NCBI RefSeq assembly: GCF_021134715.1 | Contig: NC_060023.1 | Span: 9,672,001-9,736,000, forward strand | Length of the DNA stretch: 64,000 nt | Direction of reading: 5' to 3' | From: Daphnia pulex | Taxonomy: Eukaryota > Arthropoda > Branchiopoda > Diplostraca > Daphniidae | In this document: positions 12,659 to 24,166 of the stretch, piece after piece | Position numbering within the stretch: the first letter of the stretch is position 1 | Layout: each line of letters starts with the position of its first letter | Program-made: the position numbers and the translations under genes | The notes under the pieces: generated by a model | The model's input: the letters and a program-made list of their open reading frames with translations, nothing else | The model's database searches: none | What the model was told of the DNA's origin: nothing

Positions 12659-14134
12659 TTAAAAGCAGCCGAAAAGGGCAAGTAGCTGAGCAGCGAAGGA
12701 AAAGGATGTGATGGGTAACAAGTGCGGAAATTCGCATCCACCAGGCGCCCTGTAAAAGACGGTGCGGTCGTGCATCTTCTGGGACGGGCGGAAGTTGTTG
12801 ACGAGGTGCTCCCCCTCTAGATTCTCAAGTTTTCTAAACTTGTTCATCTAGACACAAAAAGACCAGGACTTCATGTATAAATTACAACTTTCACAGTGCA
12901 CTGTAGACGTGGAAAACTTGCCTGTTTTTCGGAAACTTCGATCGGAGTGTCGAATACGGTCCAGATGACAATTTGTTGACAGAAAGGAGTCGTCAACGAC
13001 CCGCTGTAGCGATAGAACGACGTCGTCTGTTTGGGCAAAAGGTCTTTGAACGAAACCAAGTTGGTTAAAATAGTTTCATCGTGATTCTGGAGAACGTCAC
13101 CGAGTTGGTCGACCACCGGCCGGAAAAATGGATTTTCTCCGGGGCCGATCTGTGTAACATTACCCATTTAGTTATTGGTAAAGTGCGAAGATATGTCTAG
13201 AGTTTATGCTTCACCTTGAGAAAAATTCCCAAGACGGCCAGACCGTCGGAATGAGCGGTAGCATCGGCAAACGTCCCGTACTTGGTGTTAAAATGAACCA
13301 AATGCAATTCCCCGGGGTAACTATTATTATATAGAGAACACGAATATTTTGGGGGGTTATTTTTAAAATGCTAATAACATACTACCTTTTGGATGCTATG
13401 ATATGTTCGCTTCCTTTGGTGGAGTCATTTCCCCAGTGCAGGTGGAACTGGGCGAATTCGTATGTGCCGTTCAGCCCGCCACCGGTGATGTAGGGAATTC
13501 TGTCTTTGGGGAATTTCCTTTGCAAACTGTACATTGCTGCCAGCGACAGTGAAAAATGGATTATTATTTTTAAACTATATCCAATAAAGGAATGAAATAT
13601 GAGAGAGACTAACCGGTATGTCCGTTATTCATCAGTATCATTCTGTCAATGTTGCCATAGTTGTGAAATCTAAATTTGGGAAAGGTTTTCCTCACAGACG
13701 ATCTTGGATGGATGTTGATTGGTGATTGCTGTTTACCTCCGCACGACGAACCAGTCAGATTGGCCCAAGCGCCGGAATCTTTAAATCAAACAAAATGTTT
13801 TTTACGGAAGCTATAGTAGCGCTGGAATTGGAAATGAATTGGTGGGGGTGTACTTACTTGCATACCACTTATTCCAACTGGTTCCTGTCGATTTGAATAA
13901 ATGACATAATAAAACATTCATTAGGATTAGCAACTGTATCAAAATTAATTGCCATTTTACATTAACACAAAACATATACTTACCTTTTAAATTTGACTTT
14001 CCATAAATCCAGTGTTCGAAGGCCGAACTAGGGTAAGCCTCGTCGGAAACCGGAAATCCGGTCGTGGAGATCAAGAGGAGAAGGAAGACGACGAGCATGA
14101 CAAAAGGGCAGCAAGTTAAGCTCGATTGTGGCAT
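12659..14134 (-). CDS. CA-C: secreted alpha-carbonic anhydrase (338 aa)
   Basis: Complete alpha-carbonic anhydrase. Exons, 5' to 3': 14134-13984, 13884-13858, 13778-13614, 13536-13386, 13320-13215, 13149-12922, 12847-12659; total 1017 nt, in frame. The ATG directly follows an acceptor-like GATTAAG. Signal peptide [21 protein letters not shown] is followed by SAFEHW, a short motif also seen in CA-A and CA-F. Active-site set: [39 protein letters not shown]. The C-terminus ends in a hydrophobic run ([11 protein letters not shown]), so a lipid anchor or membrane association is possible but unproven. Intron 6 uses a GC donor (CAG followed by GCAAGT), as in CA-B and CA-E. Confidence 0.92.
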
Positions 14135-14579
14135 CTTAATCGAAATTACAATAAAAATTAGTCAACGACAAAAAGAGAAAAATTAAGGGTAACATTGTCG
14201 CAGTGCGCAAAAACTTACCATAGAAACAATTAATTTCTGATTGAATTAAGTATTATTTATTATATTGTGCTGAACACTTGGCAGTCGATTATTTAGTCGT
14301 TGGTAATTTTCTGCGACTGTCTTCAAGAGTGCCAAGTTACCTCTGACGGAACTCGATAATCACTGCATAAGTTGGAGATGCCGCGCCAACTTTTAATACC
14401 TGAGGGGGGCCGCCCGTCAATAACGTCACACACCAGAGGGAGGGGAAATGTCCCAACAAGATTTTGTGATGGGGGATTGAAAATGTTATGTCACACGTGA
14501 GTGACGTCATTTATAGACGAGACGAACCCTGAGACGACTTACCATTTGTGGTCGAGATAACCCCTATTCGTGTCCGATA
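14135..14579. other. Upstream region of CA-C
   Basis: In gene orientation this contains a TATA-like GTATTAAAAG near 14390-14399 followed about 30 bp later by TGCAGTGATT, a plausible initiator. The conserved block of the other CA genes was not found here. Nothing else is supported. Confidence 0.35.
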
Positions 14580-15170
14580 GCTCGCAACGTTTTTCTCAGA
14601 CGTTCAACTAATAAGAAACGACTGTGGAAATAATAACGACGCGCAAAAAGAGTTAAAACTTGTATGACACTTCTGTGTAATCGATGTTTTTTCTATTGTG
14701 CGTACATTAAGTTAAATAGACTTTGACTTTGTGATGTATTATTATTGATAACAACTAAACCGTCGATCTCACTCCGTCACCGTCTATCTTTCTGTCATTC
14801 GTCAAATCATCTGTGACCATCGCGATCGAAATGCGCAGAAAAAATAAAGAGTTAAAATTACCGTTAGCCATTGTGCTGCTGGTATAAGAAGGAAAAAAAC
14901 TAACACATATACATATCTTGACAGATTCAATTTCAAACGTTCAGACTGTAAGGTAGTTGCTATCTTTAATGCCAATTTTTTTCCATTTTGGAAATCAGGA
15001 TTTCTTTTTGGAATTTTGTGCGTACCGGTTTGCGCTTGACAAAGTAGGTTATTGCAAAAAAAGGTTAAAAACCGTATCGACATTTATCCGAGTCCACTAA
15101 CAATGAATAAATCGTATTTTAAGTCTTTTTTCCCCCTCCACATTGGGTAGTTCGTCTACAATGTTGAATT
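14580..15170. repeat. Downstream flank duplicate A, matching 17085-17660
   Basis: This segment shares ordered landmarks with 17085-17660: AAGAAACGACTGTGG, GTGATGTATT, ATCGCGATCG, ACCGTTAGCC, ACCGGTTT and CTTTATCCGAG. In both places the segment lies 3' of a carbonic anhydrase unit (the pseudogene here, CA-D there). This indicates a duplication that included gene and flank. Divergence is high, with many indels. Confidence 0.6.
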
Positions 15171-15179
15171 AGTAATTGT

Positions 15180-15778
15180 CAAATACAGTTCACGTGACAA
15201 TCTGGAATCTGGTCACATTTTGGAGTGGTCAGCGATCCACTGTATCGATAAAACGATGTAGTTTGCGCGGGCAGCAAATCTTTCAATGAAACGAGATTCT
15301 TTAAAGTGGTTTCATCTCCAACGGCTGGCACTTCGCTGAGTTGTTCAACAAGTGGCCGGAATGCATCGTTGTCTCTCGATCCAATCTGTTGTCATCCCAA
15401 TGATAACGGTTTAAACAACATTGCTGTTGAATTAATTGCCCTTTACTACGACATTTATTATCACACCACCTTGAGAAAAACACCTAAAACAGCCAGACCG
15501 TCTGCAGAGCTGAGGCATCCGCATCAGCCAACGTTCCATACTTGGTGTTGAAATGCACCAAATTTAGTTCAGCGGGGTGCCAGAAATGGACTTGTTGAAA
15601 TTGATTCAAAATCATTTCTAATACTTGTAATAATGTACCTTTTGGATCTAAATGCTCACTACCTTTGCTCGAGTCACTTCCCCAGTGAAAGTGAAACTGA
15701 ATAACGAATTTGTATGTGTCGTTCAACCCGCCGCCAGTGATGGATGGCACTCTGTCCGCGGGAAAGTATACCGGCAAA
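15180..15778 (-). pseudogene. Truncated carbonic anhydrase pseudogene related to CA-D
   Basis: Three consecutive exons resembling those of CA-D remain: about 15778-15638 ([17 protein letters not shown] and [14 protein letters not shown]), 15590-15478 ([14 protein letters not shown]) and 15388-15185 (LVEQLSEV to SLTTPKC). Damage seen: the zinc ligand His119 is Asn (AELNLVHF against AELHLVHY in CA-D); there is a one-base frameshift after ALADADAS-like sequence near 15505; a seven-base tandem duplication at about 15200 shifts frame; and there is an extra Ile codon before QFHFHW. The signal, micro and first catalytic exons are absent. The 5' edge abuts the start of repeat copy 2 at 15783. The last exon is also missing. 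Confidence 0.85.
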
Positions 15779-15782
15779 AAAG

Positions 15783-17048
15783 AAATGGTATTAGATTTCA
15801 ACTAAAACTTACTGTTCCCTTATCGTTTTGAGCGGTTTGGATTTTGAGTGGGGGAGTTTGATTTTTTATCATTTTTAATTTCTATCGATATCGTATTATC
15901 GCAAGCATGCTGATTAGTGATTAGAAGAAAATTGACAAGTGTCGTCTGCTTTCGCTGAGTTTAAAATTTTGAAAAAGTCAGAGACAAAGTTCAACATTTA
16001 TATTGTTATAGATTTATTTGTTTTTGATAACCGTCATGCTGTTTAGCGGTTAAACTAAGAATATAAATACAATTTGGAGCTATAGAAGAGTTAAACCTGC
16101 TCCAAAATTGGGAAATGTTAGTTCCTGACAAGCATTTTCATGTGATTTCCCTGTCGATGATGCATGGCAGTTTGTTTGCACTATGTAACCCTTTTCTTTT
16201 TTTGCAGATTTGAGGCCAGCCATCATAACCACACAATATGCAAGTTTTTCTTGTGCAGGTCTTAACCTGTCACCAGCAACCATCTCAGGATCATCGCTTG
16301 GGTAATGATTTCCTTTACTTTTATTGACTGCCTGTAACCTACTAGATATTTTAATGCTGCATTGCTGCATTATCTGCAAACCTTTCATTCTCCCATTCAT
16401 TAACAATTAGTGTTTACCCAGTATCTCATTTTCAACTTTTCCTGACTTGTTGTTATTCTGTCAATATTTTTCGTAACCCATTTTCTATTTTTATTTAGAC
16501 AAACAGCATCCCTAGCTCGATTGGAGAAACTACCGATGTCGGCCGAGTTATGGATCTCCCTTTTTCCCCTTTTTTAAAATGTCCTCGTGTACGCCCATGT
16601 GAGTGTGGGTGTATTCACGAGGACACCCTTTTTACCCTATTCCGTCTGCTGGTGTAATTCAACTCTTCAGCGGCAGCAACTGTGGATGCCTGGCTGCATT
16701 TCCCAGGAATAAAGGTAGGACAAATTCATCTCTATTCTTCCTTTTGGAAAATTTTGGGTGGCGTTAATTTTAAATCGTTATGTAGTCTGCGGACTATGGA
16801 GTACGATTATTCCTGGGCTATGCAGTTGGCTGAAACTGTTTATCTTGTTGTTTTTGTTTTTCTCAGTCAGGGTTTATTAGATCACTGATTTGTGAACCAC
16901 TGCAGATCAGGCCTGTTTTTGTACATCTCACAGCTTTGTCTGTGAGTAAACAATCCAATTCATTTGAACTTGAAACACTTGAAGCAAAGTGCAACTTGAA
17001 CAATTTTTAAACCAAGAAGGACCTGCCGCCACACCGGCATCGCCGCAT
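15783..17048. repeat. Duplicated intergenic block, copy 2 (about 1.3 kb)
   Basis: Same-orientation copy of 5885-7258; see that entry for the landmarks. Its left edge coincides with the point where the neighbouring carbonic anhydrase pseudogene is cut off in its LPVYFPAD exon, so this block or its insertion probably marks the breakpoint. It lacks the 28-bp palindrome of copy 1. An inverted repeat (GTCCTCGTG ... CACGAGGAC) lies near 16580-16625. Confidence 0.7.
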
Positions 17049-17084
17049 AGTAGCAAACAGCTTATCTAGATATAGTTGGCAACG

Positions 17085-17660
17085 GTTACTTTTTTCGTCC
17101 ATAGGTTACACGTGAAAACAAAGCTCGTGACGTATTTCTCAGACACAACTAAGAAACGACTGTGGTATGACATCGCGAATGGACGTCAACTTCGTGATGT
17201 ATTGTTATTGGAAACAACAAGACCTCACAGATTTTTATCTTGCCTGACTTTCGTTTTGTCACATCCATAACTATCGCGATCGGAATTTGCGGGAAAAAAT
17301 ACAGAGGTAAACCGTACAAGCAGATGCAACAGGGACGGGTCAAAGAGCTGAAATCACCGTTAGCCGTTTGTGCTGACAGTAGGGGGCAGTAAAGAAAATT
17401 AGAAATATCTTGATGGAGTCAAATTCAAAAGTCCATGCGTAAAGGGAATCGCTGCGCCATGCCAAATTTCTCCATTTTGGATAACATCTGATTTCCTTAT
17501 GTAAGTAATACTGTACGATTCGATCCCAACCGGTTTCCGCTGTACAAAATAAAAGGTTAAATTCCGTATCTAGACTTTATCCGAGCCTTCAAACAAAAAA
17601 AGTAAACCCGTATGAATCGTTTTCTCTCCTCATTGTGATGAACAATGTTGAGTTGAAAAA
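17085..17660. repeat. Downstream flank duplicate B, matching 14580-15170
   Basis: Partner of the segment at 14580-15170. It lies just 3' of CA-D (minus-strand gene). No coding exon is recognised within it. Confidence 0.6.
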
Positions 17661-17837
17661 TGTAACATTTTTTTAAATTTTATTTGAAGCAATATGATAA
17701 ACGGCATCACAAGGTAAAGTTCTGTAATTCTGGGAAACAAACTATAAATAATTTGATTTTTAAATAAATATCTCGCATCCGGATATAATCGTCTGCGAAT
17801 TATTTCTTCACTTGATGACATAAAAAAATGGGGTGAT

Positions 17838-19474
17838 TTATTGTCCAAATAAAGTGAAGCCAATTATACATTGGCTCCACTTGATTGCATCCAACAATGG
17901 AGTCCAAGAGATAGGCCAAGACCTAGGGATTTCGCATCCAGTAAAGGACCGGTAAAGGACCGTACGATCATTCAACGGTTGTACAGGGCGGAAGTTGTTC
18001 ACCAGAGGCTCTTCTACATCGTTTTTGAGACTCCGGAATTTTTTCAACTACACCGGAAAAGAAATATAAGATATTATTGATTCATCAATTCCAAAATTTA
18101 CAAACACTCTTACCTGTTGTTCAGAAATAACTAACGGATTATCAAATACGGTCCAGGTGACAATCTGGTTACATTTTGGAGTGGTCAGCGATCCACTGTA
18201 TCGATAAAACGATGTAGTTTGCGCGGGCAGCAAATCTTTCAATGAAACGAGATTCTTTAAAGTGGTTTCATCTCCATCGGCTGACACTTCGCTGAGTTGT
18301 TCAACAAGTGGCCGGAAGGCATCGTTGTCTCTCGATCCAATCTGTTGTCAACCCAATGATAACGGTATCAGAAATTGTTATCGAATTAAATTACCCTTTA
18401 CTACAACATTTGTTATCACGCCACCTTGAGAAAAACACCTAAAACGGCTAGACCGTCTGAATGTGTAGTGGCATCAGCATACGTTCCATATTTGGTGTTG
18501 TAATGCACCAAATGTAGTTCAGCTGGATGACTACCAGAAATGGACAGTAAAATTAAGCTAGTTTTTTCGTAATTTATTTGCATCACCTTCTGGATCTAAT
18601 GAGATGCTCACTGCCTTTGCTCGAGTCACTTCCCCAGTGAAAGTGAAACTGAACGAATTTGTATGTGTCGTTCAACCCGCCGCCAGTGATAGATGGCACT
18701 CTGTCCGCGGGAAAGTTTACCGGCAAGCTGTACACCGCTGTCAAATTTTTAATAATGAAATAGAACATATAGTAAAAAAGGAGATGAATTAAATTCCCAT
18801 GAAAACTAACCGGTATGTCCGTTGTTTATCAAATCCACCTTGTCAATGTTACCGTAGTTCTGAAATGTGAATTTGGGGAATGATTTCCTTACTGACTGAC
18901 TCGGCTGAATATTGATTGGAGACTGATGGTTGCCGCCACACGACGAACCGGACAAATCCGCCCAAGCGCTGGGGTCTTTGAGATGACGATAAAAATGTAA
19001 TTTGAATTATGCTGGAGAGACCCTGACTAAGTCTATCATTTCCCTTGCCGTGTTAAACAGACATTGCTAGGAATAAGGTTAGCAAAATTAATGAAACGAT
19101 AAAGAAATTGGCATTACTGTTGTAACTCCAATCGGCGGCTAGAAACAAAACCGAAAAGAAATTTTATTCAGTTTTAAAAAATGATTTAAATTTGGATAGT
19201 TAATTATGACTCTATAATCACCTTTCGATTCTGGCGACCAGAATTCGAACATGGAACTATCGTGGGGTTTTTTCGGTACTTCTTTTGTCTTGTCGTCCTT
19301 ATTTGCGGAATCTATTTGTAATCCAGTAGATAACAGTTTTGGATCTAGCGTAGTCGTAGTTAGTGTCTCTTGTGTAGAAGACTCGCCGATGATTGGGAAA
19401 CAGTTAACAGTCGCCAAGTATTGAAAGACGATGAAGATAATAGTCAAGCTTTTTAAACTATTTAGCCAGGCCAT
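17838..19474 (-). CDS. CA-D: secreted alpha-carbonic anhydrase (377 aa)
   Basis: Complete alpha-carbonic anhydrase. Exons, 5' to 3': 19474-19222, 19138-19118, 18975-18811, 18737-18587, 18530-18425, 18341-18114, 18047-17838; total 1134 nt, in frame. The ATG follows directly after an acceptor (TTCGATTCAG). The signal peptide ends near [11 protein letters not shown] and is followed by a Thr-rich linker and FEFWSPESK. Active-site set: [48 protein letters not shown]. The micro-exon is 21 nt, encoding a W-S-Y segment. Intron 6 has a normal GT donor. The pseudogene at 15180-15778 is a partial copy of this gene, and an upstream conserved promoter block is present. Confidence 0.92.
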
Positions 19475-19745
19475 CTGAATCGAAATTACAATAAAAATTA
19501 ACGACATTAATAGTTGGGAGATTTGAATGCGTTCAACTAACACCAACTCGTTGATTGAGTATGAATAAAATCATTTCAATTGAATCAAAAGGTCAATCGA
19601 AAGGCTGTCTCTCCAAAGGCGGGATGTTTCACTTCTCGTCAATCCTGTTTGAATATTAACGATAAGCTGAAAATTGCACTAACAAAAGTTCTCCTATTAA
19701 TTTTGACGATAAACAGAGACGGGAAAACTTTTGACGTTTCCTTGC

Positions 19746-19804
19746 CGATGTCCAGCGATCGAATCAACTAGACTGGCAGTTTGTAAATGCGTTAGTTATA
19801 TATA
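19746..19804 (-). promoter_or_regulatory. CA-D core promoter: conserved block plus TATATATAAC
   Basis: The block has GAATCAAC at 19761-19768 followed by TAGACTGGCAGT (plus-strand reading). A strong TATA box, TATATATAAC in gene orientation, lies at 19795-19804, 27 bp upstream of the core. The start codon is about 275 bp downstream across an inferred UTR intron. Confidence 0.6.
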
Positions 19805-20883
19805 GCGTAATGCCCACTACCATACTACTCTTCAGTTGTTTAGCTGTTACTTTTTTCGTCCACAGTCTACAGGAGAGAAATATAGCGACACGTCTGTCCT
19901 CGGGAGACTCGGGTCGCCCTGAAAGTTCACATCGTCACATATGGGGCACGTTTGTTTATTCCCGTCACAACATCAACTTAAGACCTTGTTCTCGAACTGT
20001 ACCACTAGACGGATATCGTGTGACTTACAACAGGACAGTAGATCAACGACCGACATCCCTTCAATCATGCACTTGTTTCTTTAATTTGCCTTGCGTGTAT
20101 GTCGGTGTGTTTCCGTATACAGCTCCCACCATTATATCCCTTGTCCTTTTGTGATTCACATCGGTTCTTTCAGTTTGCTTAGCAATTACCTTTTATAATA
20201 ATATGGACAGAAACTGAACTGTGAGAAACCCAACAAAATTATGTCTCACCAGCTACTAAATGGTATACTGTCAGAATTAAATCATTTTTCTTCACTGTGC
20301 ATAACTCAAATATTTGCTAACGTAATCATTACTGCCCTATATTTTATATCGGGATAATTCACCTATTCCCTGACAGTACGTCATCAAGCGAAGTAAAATC
20401 CATTATAAAGAGCTCTCTAATCTCCCAAACTGGAAACATTCTTGAATTAATAATGTAAAATTCGGCCTTGTTTTGAAGATTTACAGGTCACAGACATCCG
20501 GAAATGATATTTGACGGCTGTTAGAAATAACATGAGATGGAGGGAGGGGTGGAATATGACGTGGGATCGTGCACGTCGCCAGTAATAATAAGTGTGTCAA
20601 GTTTGAGAGGGGATTTCCCTAGATTCATGGGGTCCGTCGTACCATACAGACATCGTTCGGCAAGTCTTTTGTCGAACATTTTTCGTTTAGAATGAGGACA
20701 CATCCAACCTTTTTTGACATGTATTTTGTTTCTCCAGTCGTATTCATCCGCATTCTCATATCACAAAAAGCTCAACTCGTTCACTACGGCAGTAGAAAAT
20801 AGAAAAATTGTACCAAATTGTCGATTTTTTGTGGCATTTTGAAGTGAGGCTTTACGTTTTACGCGGGAAATTGTGTGGCGGAA
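19805..20883. other. Intergenic region between CA-D and CA-E
   Basis: No gene is supported. A plus-strand frame near 19810-20154 lacks family features. Part of the sequence (TTACTTTTTTCGTCCA near 19849) recalls similar wording upstream or downstream of other CA genes, consistent with old duplication of the flanks. Confidence 0.4.
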
Positions 20884-22925
20884 TCAACACGGCCGAGATC
20901 GACAGGAATTGTAGCGATGGGGATAAGGATGATCGAAAATGCCCAGAAATCGCGTTGCATAATTTTTGAACGTCGCCTTACTCCACTTGTACGCTTCCGA
21001 AAACGGGGAATAAGAGTTAACTGAGGGCGGGTGAGATAAGGGTATGTCGGGTACACTGAACGATCTGTAGAATACGGTGCGGTCGTTCACCGGCTGCGGC
21101 GGACGGAAGTTGTTCACCATACGATCGCCGACTTCGTCTTTCAGACTCCTGAACTTGTTCAACTGTACGTGTAGATAATAAAATAAGGAATTAAAAATCA
21201 AAACACGCGAGCTAAAAGCGATTCAACTCGACTTGCCTGTTTTTCTGAAATCTCGATCGGATTATCGAAAATGGTCCAGATGACGAGTTCCTGGCAGGCG
21301 GGAGTAGTCACGGAGCCAAAATAGCGATAAAACGACGAAATCCTTCTGGGCAGCAATTCATAAAGTGAAATGGGTTTCTTGACAATCGTTTCGTCGCCAT
21401 TATTGATGATCTCGCCGAGTTGTTCAACCAGAGGATGGAAATATTTGTTGTCTTCCGGTACCACCTAAAGGGGGACAATTCGGTTAATCTATAGAATTAA
21501 GGATAAGCAATTATTACCCTATAATTTACCTTGGCAAAAACTGTCAAGACGGCCAGACCATCGTACGAGTATTTACTAGCTTCCGCGAAGGATCCGTACT
21601 TGACATTCCAGTGAACCAGATGCAGTTCTACCGGATAGCTGCGATGAAAACGTCAGAACTTATTACATTTCTATCCATTTGTAAAACCAGTGTACCTTTT
21701 GGAATTGACGAGATGTTCGCTGCCTTTGGTAGAGTCACTACCCCAGTGCAGATGGATTTGAGCAAACTGGTAAATGCCATCCATTCCGCCGCCCGTGATG
21801 TGCGGCGTTTTCTTTTTGGGATAGTAAGCCGGCAAATTGTAGGCCGCTGTCTTGAAAAATCGAAGGAAACAAATCAAAATTGGACATGAGTCACCGTCAG
21901 CATAGGAATATCGTAAATGACAAATCCTAACCGCTATGTCCGTTATTAATCAACGCCATCCGATCGATGTCCCCGTAGTTGTGGAACTTGAAATTCGGGT
22001 ATGTGGTCCGGACAGTCGAGTTGGGATGGATGTTAATTGGAGACTGCTGTTTACCTCCGCAGGTTGGATATTTAACAGGCCAAGCATCAGGATCTTAGCG
22101 GGAATTTTTGAAATGGTCGGATTTAATTATTTTCTCTGCTTTGATTTTAGTAAATAAGAAACGTTTGAATTTACCTTTATGACTCCAAGAAGGTTTGGCT
22201 ATTTTCATGAAAGGAAAAGTTTAAATATTTTAGTTGGTGGTATGATTCAAGAGTGGAATTAAAACCAGTCACGCTTTTGTTATTTTTCATCCAACTGTTG
22301 CGACAGGACAACGCGTCCTTTTTTCGTCTGTGTTGTCCGCGATTGTCCGTGATAAATCGAACGTGATTTTTCAGACAATGAAACAAAGAACCAAAGATCC
22401 TTGAACATTTTCCATCGTCAAAGAAAAGCTAACATATATAGGGACAGACACATCACGATTTTTAGATACGTTTAGATAGGCACATTGGACAATGGACGAT
22501 ACGAATTTTCTAACAAGATCACGTTGTGGATAATAGACAGAAGTCGCTAGCAAAAAAAAAATGGAAAGAAAGAAAATAACCCAAACGAAAAAAAAAACTA
22601 GACGCCATGATTTAAGTTCCGGTTTTCCTAGTACAAATCTAGAGCAAACAAAACGTACGCCATCGTTATTTGAAAGTTTAGCTCACATATCCCTACGCCC
22701 GTACATCCATTTTTAAATATTACGACTCTCTCGCAAATGAATTGATCCTTTATACGTATGTATACTTGTATTACGTTTGGATTCCGGCTTTTTGTAATTG
22801 TTGTATTTCCTTTTGACTGTTTCAGCTGTCGTTGGCAAAGCTTCTAGCGTATCGTCCGTGCTGCTGGGTGTCACAAATCGGAAGCAAACCAGGAAAACAA
22901 TGAGAATCACACTCGGTCTTGGCAT
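20884..22925 (-). CDS. CA-E: secreted alpha-carbonic anhydrase (367 aa)
   Basis: Complete alpha-carbonic anhydrase. Exons, 5' to 3': 22925-22775, 22198-22175, 22093-21932, 21846-21696, 21638-21530, 21464-21237, 21162-20884; total 1104 nt, in frame. The ATG follows directly after an acceptor (ATATTACAG), with signal peptide [18 protein letters not shown]. Active-site set: [39 protein letters not shown]. It shares with CA-B the SVTTPAC wording, the 109-nt exon (one codon longer than elsewhere) and the GC donor of intron 6, so these two are probably close relatives. The last exon is longest here and ends in a Ser/Pro-rich and basic tail. Confidence 0.92.
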
Positions 22926-23197
22926 CTGTAATATTTCAAGAATAATTTATAAATAATCAAAGTGACTGCTCTAATAATCTTACCGTGAATCCTCTTAGAT
23001 CTTTTAGGCTAAGCGAATTGATTAGATCGCGTTTGTTCTCGGCTCTGTCGTCCGCGGAAGACGTTTCAATTCACCTCACGTTAAAGTTCACGATAATTCC
23101 GGATAACTCGAACGGACACGTTTCCTCGATGGTTTTACAATCAAAGCAGAACCTGCCGCGTATGCGGGGGAGGCAGAGCGATGAGCTTCCTCAACAA

Positions 23198-23248
23198 CGT
23201 CTAATGGCCGAATCAACACGACCAGCAGTCGGCAAAATTGTTTTATAC
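23198..23248 (-). promoter_or_regulatory. CA-E core promoter: conserved block plus TATAAAAC
   Basis: GAATCAAC lies at 23210-23217 (plus-strand reading) within the conserved block. GTATAAAAC in gene orientation lies at about 23240-23248, 24 bp upstream of the core. The start codon is about 280 bp downstream. This is the clearest canonical TATA box of the four shared promoters. Confidence 0.6.
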
Positions 23249-24166
23249 GTCCAAGTAAATCTGAATTCCCTTTCTCTCCTTGTCAATCTCGTTTCGTTCA
23301 CGTTACATGTTACTTTCTTTTCGTCTACTTGGGAGTAAAAACGGCAGCGGACCAGTTTAGCGTGATTTCTAAGTAGAGAGGCCGAGATGATACAATGTAA
23401 TACGCATCAAAATCTCATCACCAGTTTTTTTGTTTGCGGACTAGTTTTCACTTGTCAACGCTTGACGGTGCTTGACGGCCTGTTCTTCCAACTATCGATT
23501 GGCAGTTATCATTTATCAATAGGAATAAATCAGTAAAGCTGTGTCAATTAATATAAAGTGTAAACTGATCTATTTGTGTTGGAAAGTTAACCAAACTGTG
23601 CGCAAGTTTCACCGACAGATGTTAGTGAATTTGTTTCTCAACTCGGTCAATTCAACATCTTTCTACCTCAAAGACATTCCCCAGGCAAAATCGTTTTTGT
23701 GATTATTCGTTGATTGCACCTCGCCATTCAAACAAAAAAAAATTTAAAAACAGTTATCACACCAGGACCAAAGGTGCGCATGGGTTAACCGATTTCCCCG
23801 TTCTAAATTAAATGCGTTTCACTTTCTATTAATCGGTGAAATCAGCAGACATTTTTTTTAAAACGGTTGGATAATATCCAGAAATTTCTACAGTCCCTGG
23901 GCAAGATAATTATTCATTTAAAATGAAATCATATGACAGTGTGTTTCCTCTTACTAGTACTGCAGCGTCGGTAGTCCAATACTTTTTTTCTACAAGACAG
24001 GAAAAAGCTAAAATGTGTTCTATTGGATGCGCTTAAAGATTTGATACATATATAAGTTATATATTTTAAATAATTTTTTTAAATAATGGCAATCTATGCT
24101 TGATCTATAAAACACCACGGTGTACTGTAGTATTGATTAAGAGGTTTATGTTGTTGTTTTTTTTTT
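23249..24166. other. Intergenic region between CA-E and CA-F
   Basis: AT-rich sequence with poly-T tracts. No gene, RNA gene or repeat family is supported. Confidence 0.5.
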
